Below are positions 13,408-18,672 of a DNA stretch of 18,672 nt, piece after piece (position 1 is the stretch's first letter; every line of letters begins with the position of its first letter). This stretch comes from RBG-16-42-24 sp964396785 (GTDB lineage: Bacteria > Patescibacteriota > Microgenomatia > UBA8517): positions 1-18,672 of the forward strand of contig CAYNFU010000012.1 in NCBI GenBank assembly GCA_964396785.1, written 5' to 3'. A program made the position numbers and the translations under genes. The notes under the pieces are model-generated. The model saw nothing but the letters and a program-made list of their open reading frames with translations, ran no database searches and was not told the DNA's origin.

Positions 13408-16123
13408 ACTTTTGGATATAAATCAGAGAGAAGTCGACCGTCTACAAAAGATTGTAGACAGAGTTAACACATTTACCGACAAAGCCAAGAAACTCAAAGA
13501 CAAAGACTTTGTGGTGAAAACCGAGGAATTCAAGAAAAGACTTGCCAAAGGTGAAACTCTCGAGGACATTTTACCCGAGGCATTTGCGGTAGTTAGAGAG
13601 GCTTCTGAGAGGGCAATAGGGCTTAGACATTACGATGTACAACTTATGGCTGCCGTTTCACTCTTTGAAGGAAAAGTTGTAGAACAAAAGACGGGAGAAG
13701 GAAAAACGCTCTCTGCGGTTCCTGCCTTATATCTAAGGGCACTAGCCGGTAAAGGAGTTCACCTGGTCACGGTTAACGACTATCTTGCCCGCAGGGACGC
13801 CGGCTGGAATGGTCCGATTTTTCAGCTTCTGGGACTCACTGTTGGCTCAATAATTCAGGAAACAAAGTCATTTGTATTTGATCCAAAATACGACGACCCG
13901 AGTCACGGAGACGAGAGACTCGCGCACCTTAAGCCAGCTTCAAGAAAAGAGGCATATGCCGTCGACATTACTTACGGAACCAATAACGAGTTCGGTTTCG
14001 ATTACCTGAGGGATAACATGGTTTCGCGACTTGAGGAAATGGTCCAGCGGGTACACTACTTTGCAATAGTTGACGAGGTCGACTCGGTCCTCATTGACGA
14101 AGCCCGTACGCCTTTAATCATTTCGGCGCCCGATACTGATCCAACTGACAAATATTATAAATTTTCGGGCCTCATTGATAAATTAAATGCCGATACTGAT
14201 TTTAAAATTGACGAAAAAGCGAGAAGCGCAACCTTAACCGAAAGAGGAATCGAAAGAGTCGAGAAAATATTGGGAGTCGATAATCTATATGAGAAGGATT
14301 TTGAGTCAATTCATCATATTGAGAATGCCCTAAGAGCCCGGGCTTTATACCTCCGCGATCGAGATTATGTAGTCAAGGAAGGTCAGGTAATAATAGTCGA
14401 CGAGTTTACGGGGCGTCTCATGATGGGTAGGCGCTGGAGCGACGGACTTCATCAGGCGGTTGAGGCGAAAGAGCAGGTCCCAATTCAACAGGAAAGCAAA
14501 ACCCTCGCAACCATTTCATTCCAAAACTACTTCAGGATGTATGAACACCTATCCGGAATGACAGGAACGGCGGCAACCGAGGCAGAGGAATTTAGGAAAA
14601 TTTACAAACTAGAAGTCGTCGTTGTGCCAACCCATAGACCTATGGTTAGGAAAGACCAGGCAGACGTCGTTTTTAAAACAATTAGGGCAAAGTATGGGGC
14701 AATTGTTGCCGAGATAGAAGAGATGTATGAGAAAGGTCAACCGGTACTGGTTGGAACTACATCGATTGAGAAAAATGAGATAGTTTCGGAATACCTCAAG
14801 CGAAAGAAAATTACTCACAACGTTCTTAATGCCAAAAACCACGAAAGGGAAGCTATGATCATCGCCGAGGCGGGAAAACCGTCTGCGGTAACGGTTGCCA
14901 CCAACATGGCAGGACGCGGTGTAGACATAGTCTTGGGAGGAGCTATGCCCGATAAAAAACAAGGAGAAAAGGAACTAAAGAAGTGGAAAGAGGCGCACGA
15001 GAAGGTAATTAAAGCTGGGGGGCTCCACGTAGTAGGAACCGAGAGACACGACGCCAGGCGAGTCGACAATCAGCTAAGGGGCCGCTCTGGTCGTCAGGGA
15101 GATCCTGGTTCATCCCGTTTTTATCTATCCCTCGAGGATGACCTCATGAGAATTTTCGGAGGGGAGCAGATTAGCTCCCTCATGGATAGGCTCAAGCTTC
15201 CCGAAGACCAACCCATCGAAAACCCGCTAATAGGCAGGTCTATCGAGCAAGCCCAGGTTAAAGTCGAGGGTTTTAACTTCGACATCAGGAAAAATCTAGT
15301 TGAATTTGACGACGTTGCCAACCAACAAAGAGACATTGTTTATAAATTAAGGAGGCGCATTCTTGAATCGGAGAACGTAAAAGATGAAGTTGTCGAAAAG
15401 CTTAGAAACCAAGTGGAGAAAAATCTACTTCTTACCTGGCCCGAGGGGGAGGCAAAACCTGATTATGAAATGCTCACCGTGGGACTAATGGACATTGTTC
15501 CCTTTGACGACGCTTCGATGAAAAGGATTAAGGAGGAACTAAAAAAACGAGGAACTAAGGATGAACTAAGGGAAATAATGTACAAAGTGATTGACGATAT
15601 CCATAAAGCCAGGGAAAAACAAGTCGGGGAGCAAGTTATGAGGCAGGTCGAGAAATATGCCTACCTGGGCTCAATTGATCACCTTTGGATTGACCACATA
15701 GATAGAATTGACGATCTTAGAGAGGGAGTTAGGCTAAGGGCTTATGGCCAGAGGGATCCTTTGGTTGAATTTAAAAACGAGGCTTACCAGCTTTTTGAGG
15801 GGTTAATTGACAAGATGGACGAGGAGCTTTCCCACAGGATATTTAGAATTGGGGTAAGAATCCCCCAACCCGAAATTCCACTTGAGAGGGCTAGAGAAAA
15901 TATCGATAAGACTGATATGACAGGGCTAGCCGGAGGTGCAAAGGAAGCGGCAGAATCTGGTGCCCCTGCTTTTCCCAAATCACCCCCGACCACTAACCAG
16001 CAACCGGATACCAAACACAAGCTTGGTCGGAATGACCCTTGCTGGTGCGGAAAAGTTGATTCAAACGGAAAGCCAGTGAAATGGAAGAAATGTCATTATC
16101 CTCAAGAGGGGCCAACTAATTAG
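13388..16123 (+). CDS. secA: Preprotein translocase ATPase SecA
   Basis: SecA is the motor that drives unfolded proteins through SecYEG. At 911 residues it is full length. Nucleotide-binding domain 1 has KTGEGKT (101-107) and VDEVDSVLIDEARTPLIIS. Domain 2 has MAGRGVDI and QLRGRSGRQGD, and the EHLSGMTGTA segment joins the two. The preprotein-crosslinking and helical scaffold domains follow. After a low-complexity linker comes the zinc-binding SEC-C tail, Cys885, Cys887, Cys902 and His903. The usual CxC-x8-CH is stretched to x14 by an insertion around DSNGKP. No Shine-Dalgarno site is seen. A TTGAAC (13353-13358) and a poor TAATAG (13376-13381) lie upstream with the same six-base gap to ATG as other genes here. 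It serves export of proteins such as the large dehydrogenase. Confidence 0.96.
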   Translation: MLNIFSKLLDINQREVDRLQKIVDRVNTFTDKAKKLKDKDFVVKTEEFKKRLAKGETLEDILPEAFAVVREASERAIGLRHYDVQLMAAVSLFEGKVVEQKTGEGKTLSAVPALYLRALAGKGVHLVTVNDYLARRDAGWNGPIFQLLGLTVGSIIQETKSFVFDPKYDDPSHGDERLAHLKPASRKEAYAVDITYGTNNEFGFDYLRDNMVSRLEEMVQRVHYFAIVDEVDSVLIDEARTPLIISAPDTDPTDKYYKFSGLIDKLNADTDFKIDEKARSATLTERGIERVEKILGVDNLYEKDFESIHHIENALRARALYLRDRDYVVKEGQVIIVDEFTGRLMMGRRWSDGLHQAVEAKEQVPIQQESKTLATISFQNYFRMYEHLSGMTGTAATEAEEFRKIYKLEVVVVPTHRPMVRKDQADVVFKTIRAKYGAIVAEIEEMYEKGQPVLVGTTSIEKNEIVSEYLKRKKITHNVLNAKNHEREAMIIAEAGKPSAVTVATNMAGRGVDIVLGGAMPDKKQGEKELKKWKEAHEKVIKAGGLHVVGTERHDARRVDNQLRGRSGRQGDPGSSRFYLSLEDDLMRIFGGEQISSLMDRLKLPEDQPIENPLIGRSIEQAQVKVEGFNFDIRKNLVEFDDVANQQRDIVYKLRRRILESENVKDEVVEKLRNQVEKNLLLTWPEGEAKPDYEMLTVGLMDIVPFDDASMKRIKEELKKRGTKDELREIMYKVIDDIHKAREKQVGEQVMRQVEKYAYLGSIDHLWIDHIDRIDDLREGVRLRAYGQRDPLVEFKNEAYQLFEGLIDKMDEELSHRIFRIGVRIPQPEIPLERARENIDKTDMTGLAGGAKEAAESGAPAFPKSPPTTNQQPDTKHKLGRNDPCWCGKVDSNGKPVKWKKCHYPQEGPTN

Positions 16124-16592
16124 CCTTTACACATACGAGCTCGCCGTTAAAGACCAGGTTTAATCCTTCTAGGTTGGGAATTTCCTCAGAACTTCCATTC
16201 CAGTGTACAAGTAGGTATGGTGGGTTATCATATCCCGGCTCTCCGACCCCAGGGAGTACCAATACATGTGATGCAGTGGGAGCTACTGGTATGGCTGCAT
16301 CGAACCCAATGTTATCAGGATTATTTACTATTCCACATTTCCAACCAGGAGGATTCACAAATTTTCTAAAACTAGTCGGAAGCGGAGTGCTAGAAGACGC
16401 GATTTGGGTTTGATATTGGGCCTCGTCAATTTGAGCCGCCTCAGTTGCCCGAGGAGTCAAGGTAAGGTTCTCTTCAGCTCTTTTGGGCAGTAAAACTTCC
16501 TCTCTGTAATTTAGATATGCGAGCCAAATACAAGTAGGTACTGCTATAACCCAACCAATTCTGCTAAGTCTCTTTGGCTGACGCTCCTTCAT
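16116..16592 (-). CDS. Small membrane-anchored protein of unknown function
   Basis: A protein of 158 residues if it starts at the second ATG (16590-16592). An earlier ATG at 16629-16631 would add 13 residues, but that stretch contains the TATAAT box (16605-16610), so I prefer the later start. The N-terminus is basic (KERQPKR), followed by one membrane segment (about 12-29, WVIAVPTCIWLAYLNY), a linker and an extracytoplasmic domain. That domain has two Cys residues (in WKCGI and ELVCVKAN near the end) that could form a disulfide. I do not recognise the domain. It overlaps the secA stop by eight bases and is divergent from the signal-peptidase-like gene. Confidence 0.7.
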   Translation of the reverse strand: MKERQPKRLSRIGWVIAVPTCIWLAYLNYREEVLLPKRAEENLTLTPRATEAAQIDEAQYQTQIASSSTPLPTSFRKFVNPPGWKCGIVNNPDNIGFDAAIPVAPTASHVLVLPGVGEPGYDNPPYLLVHWNGSSEEIPNLEGLNLVFNGELVCVKAN

Positions 16593-16604
16593 GGTAACTG
16601 GGGT

Positions 16605-16672
16605 ATTATAACAGCATGCGAGGAAATCCACTGTTATATTTTCTTGACCATGGGTTTTCTGGATGATACGCT
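16605..16672. promoter_or_regulatory. Divergent promoters between the membrane protein and the S24/S26 protein
   Basis: Minus strand: TATAAT (16605-16610), 12 bases before the preferred ATG. Plus strand: TTGACC (16644-16649), 17-nt spacer, TACGCT (16667-16672), six bases before the GTG start of the S24/S26 protein. Confidence 0.5.
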
Positions 16673-16678
16673 TTTTAA

Positions 16679-17095
16679 GTGGGGAAGATAATTACAGTTC
16701 TTTTAATCTTAGCCGGGATTGGAGCTTTTGCATTCGTTATTCAAAACTACTCACCGGTTTCACTGACCCAGCTTATAAGTCCTTCAGGAAACGACCCATT
16801 TTCTGATTCAGCTTGTACCAGGATTGTAACCGTCAAAGGAAATTCCATGGAGCCCCTCTTTAAAGACGGTCAAACTACTACATTTAACAGATGCATCGAA
16901 GGTAAAAAGGATGACTTAAAAGCAGGAACTATAGTTTTGGTTGAAAAAACTTTTCAACCAGAGGAAATTGTGATAATTAGGAAGAAGGTAGGAACTGGCT
17001 CGGATGTAAAATATAACGTCTCAACCAATAGTTCCCCGAGCCCGACCAAAGAAGTTCCCGTCTCCGAAATAAAAGCAATTTACGAGGTCAAATAA
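16679..17095 (+). CDS. Signal peptidase I-like (S24/S26) membrane-anchored protein
   Basis: 138 residues starting at GTG, directly after an in-frame TAA, so no earlier start is possible. One N-terminal membrane segment (4-22) is followed by an S24/S26 peptidase fold: VKGNSMEPLFKDG (52-64) holds the nucleophile Ser56, GTIVLVE (83-89) is the usual beta strand, and IIRKKVG (99-105) carries candidate general-base lysines. Cys46 and Cys72 could form a disulfide outside the cell. It is much shorter than a typical signal peptidase I, so processing activity is plausible but unproven. The promoter is TTGACC-17-TACGCT, six bases before the GTG. Confidence 0.75.
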   Translation: MGKIITVLLILAGIGAFAFVIQNYSPVSLTQLISPSGNDPFSDSACTRIVTVKGNSMEPLFKDGQTTTFNRCIEGKKDDLKAGTIVLVEKTFQPEEIVIIRKKVGTGSDVKYNVSTNSSPSPTKEVPVSEIKAIYEVK

Positions 17096-17105
17096 CTCCT
17101 TTTGC

Positions 17106-17111
17106 TATAAT
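17106..17111 (+). promoter_or_regulatory. TATAAT box 7 nt before the start of the 268-residue gene
   Basis: A perfect TATAAT in the short gap after the S24/S26 gene, seven bases from the ATG at 17119. No clear -35. Confidence 0.5.
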
Positions 17112-17118
17112 TGCCCTG

Positions 17119-17925
17119 ATGGGAGTTGAGATGGACACCCCAGGCAGGAAATTGAATTCTCTTATTGAAAGGCTGGCTCAAGATTGTGCTAGAGGTATTA
17201 ATTACCGAACCTTGAAGGAGCAGGGTCGGATCGATGAGGCTAATAATTGGGCCCTTGCTCATAATATGTTAACAGAAGAGCAGTTAATAACCATGGAGAA
17301 TCGTGCCGCTTTGATTAGAGAAAATCTAAGAAGTCAAGACGGACGGCCTTTGGTAAATTTTGAAAGGCAACGGGCACATAAACCATTTAGAGAGGCTAAA
17401 GGAAGGAGAAGTACACGCAATCCATATCTTACTGGGCAGATGTATTTGGAACAAACCTACCCGGATGGTTATGAGAGAGTGTGGGGTCCACGACCAAAGG
17501 ATGAGAAGCAAAAAATAGAGGTTTTAGACCCAGAAAGAAAAATTAATAGCATGTATTACCGGAAAAGAATGAGCAAAATACATCTAGAAGATATTAGCCA
17601 TGTTTGGAGTGAATTTTTGAAAAGTGTCGGGTATACACAGAAGGAAATGAGGGAGAGGCTGATGAGAAATATGTCAGAGGCTATTCAGAGATTGATGGAG
17701 GCTGGTGTTTGGGGATTCATTACGAAAGGAACTTTGAATGCTGAGGAGTTAAGTGCAATTCGTGAAGCACTGAATGAATTCGTTATCGACCGGGATTGGG
17801 ATTCTTCCGAGTTAATAACCATTTATCCTAACGAAGGGACATGGTGGAGAGACGTTTTTGGGGTTAATTCCCAAGAGGAATTATTTGAGGTTAAAAATGG
17901 AGTGAAACTTGACAGCCATGACTAA
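17119..17925 (+). CDS. Unrecognised 268-residue charged protein
   Basis: I do not recognise a family. There is no signal peptide or membrane segment. The protein is strongly charged and mostly helical, with Arg-rich stretches (FERQRAHKPFREAKGRRSTR near 81-100, YYRKRMSKIH near 146-155) and a later acidic part. The Trp-rich C-terminus includes YPNEGTWWRDVFGV. The basic middle could bind nucleic acid, but there is no motif to prove it. An ATG with a TATAAT box seven bases upstream supports the start; codon 5 is another ATG. Confidence 0.7.
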   Translation: MGVEMDTPGRKLNSLIERLAQDCARGINYRTLKEQGRIDEANNWALAHNMLTEEQLITMENRAALIRENLRSQDGRPLVNFERQRAHKPFREAKGRRSTRNPYLTGQMYLEQTYPDGYERVWGPRPKDEKQKIEVLDPERKINSMYYRKRMSKIHLEDISHVWSEFLKSVGYTQKEMRERLMRNMSEAIQRLMEAGVWGFITKGTLNAEELSAIREALNEFVIDRDWDSSELITIYPNEGTWWRDVFGVNSQEELFEVKNGVKLDSHD

Positions 17926-17945
17926 AAAAAATTAAACTATCCTAA

Positions 17946-18672
17946 GTGGAAACACTAGCGACATTCTTTGTAGGACTCGTAGCCTTCGCAAACTCCATGG
18001 CTCCCCAAGCAAATCTTCCCCAAATTTTGGGGGTAAGGGTTTTAGGGGAAGACGATGAAGTCAGTACAGTATCGGCCGACGTAGATGACGGGGAGGATGA
18101 GGATGTGGGTGAAAGATCAAGAAGCGAGCTTAAAAAGCGCCTTGCACAGGTGAATGAAGATCGGAAAGATGCTCTAGAGGAAATAAGGGCGAGTAGACGG
18201 GTAGCTCTTGAGGCTGCAAAGAAGGCACGGGAAGAGGCCTTGGATGAGGCTAAAGCCCGAAGAGAGGAATTTAAAGAGCAACTTGAGGAGCTAAGAGACG
18301 AAAGGAAGGCGAAAGTAGTTGAGAATATTGACGAGCGACTTGCGGCCATAAATGAGAAGTGGATAAACCATTTTAATAAGATTCTTGGTAGGCTTTCTGA
18401 AATCCTTACCAAGATTCAGGGAAGGGCCGACGCGCTCGCCGAAGACGGTGTTGATGTGACCGAAGTAAATTCCGCCATTGCCGATGCCCAGGCAGCAATT
18501 GACGCCGCTCAGGCGGCGGTCGATGCCCAGGCAGGAAAGGTTTATATAATTGGAATTACCGGCGAGGAAAACTTGGGCGAGAATGTAAGCGAAGTGATAC
18601 ATGAGCTGAGGGCAGACATTGCCGCCGTCCGCGAACTTGTAAAAGACGCAAGAAGGTCCGTACACGACGCCT
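17946..18672 (+). CDS. Exported coiled-coil protein, partial (runs off the right edge)
   Basis: The frame is open from a GTG at 17946, which follows an in-frame TAA, to the end of the window (242 codons seen). The N-terminus is hydrophobic (ETLATFFVGLVAFANSMA) but lacks the usual basic residues. It is followed by LPQILGVRVLGEDDE, an acidic linker, and a long charged coiled coil (about 60-125, Glu/Lys/Arg/Ala-rich). After that come a segment LAAINEKWINHFNKILGRLSEI, Ala-Gln-rich helices (DAQAAIDAAQAAVDAQAGKVY), and another helix. Proteins of this design are frequent in Patescibacteria as hypothetical exported proteins. TAAACT (17933-17938), seven bases before the GTG, is a weak -10. The function is unknown. 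Confidence 0.7.
   Translation, partial: METLATFFVGLVAFANSMAPQANLPQILGVRVLGEDDEVSTVSADVDDGEDEDVGERSRSELKKRLAQVNEDRKDALEEIRASRRVALEAAKKAREEALDEAKARREEFKEQLEELRDERKAKVVENIDERLAAINEKWINHFNKILGRLSEILTKIQGRADALAEDGVDVTEVNSAIADAQAAIDAAQAAVDAQAGKVYIIGITGEENLGENVSEVIHELRADIAAVRELVKDARRSVHDA

Noticed and set aside
17942..18665. Minus-strand open frames of 156 and 124 codons at the right end
   Set aside because: The first is a Ser-rich antisense shadow of the coiled-coil gene's GAG/GAA/GCC codons. The plus-strand frame has a sensible protein composition.
1..18672. CRISPR array, rRNA genes, insertion sequences with terminal repeats
   Set aside because: No regularly spaced repeats, rRNA-like sequence or transposase was seen.

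Overview
The window looks like part of a small Candidate Phyla Radiation (Patescibacteria, probably Microgenomates-like) genome. This is an inference. It rests on tightly packed genes, very short or absent 5' untranslated leaders, few Shine-Dalgarno sites, a tRNA 3' end without encoded CCA, a SecA with a variant SEC-C tail, a stand-alone ATP-cone protein and several small lineage-type hypothetical proteins. No 16S rRNA or ribosomal protein gene is present to confirm it.

Left part (1-4924): this appears to be the right end of an integrated element. It holds a broken serine-recombinase N-terminus at the left edge (about 15-143, minus strand). Next comes a 1481-residue secreted protein (166-4611, minus) with a PQQ-type sugar dehydrogenase head followed by PKD, InlB-like, LamG and tandem-95/cadherin-like modules. 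Then there is about 270 bp with little coding content. At 4879-4924 lies the 3' half (anticodon arm, T arm, acceptor strand) of a tRNA-Glu(UUC), with no matching 5' half in the window. That is the usual scar of integration into a tRNA gene.

Central part (4925-9235): a strong promoter and a 138-nt leader precede greA. The leader can fold as an attenuator, with an anti-antiterminator, an antiterminator and a U-tract terminator. It is followed by lysS, an HD-domain hydrolase and serS on the plus strand. A stand-alone ATP-cone protein is convergent with serS.

Repair and nucleotide part (9254-13407): on the minus strand lie rarA and an AlkD-like DNA glycosylase (overlapping genes, probably one transcript), an unrecognised 152-residue protein, a P-loop nucleotide kinase and a DUF4406-like protein. 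A spermidine-synthase-like methyltransferase-fold gene is on the plus strand.

Right part (13388-18672): secA, a small membrane-anchored protein (minus), a signal-peptidase-like S24/S26 protein, an unrecognised 268-residue charged protein, and the start of a coiled-coil exported protein that runs off the right edge.

A recurring theme is a TATAAT-type box ending 6-9 nt before the start codon in at least seven genes on both strands. This points to leaderless or near-leaderless transcripts. greA, with its long structured leader, stands out as the exception.
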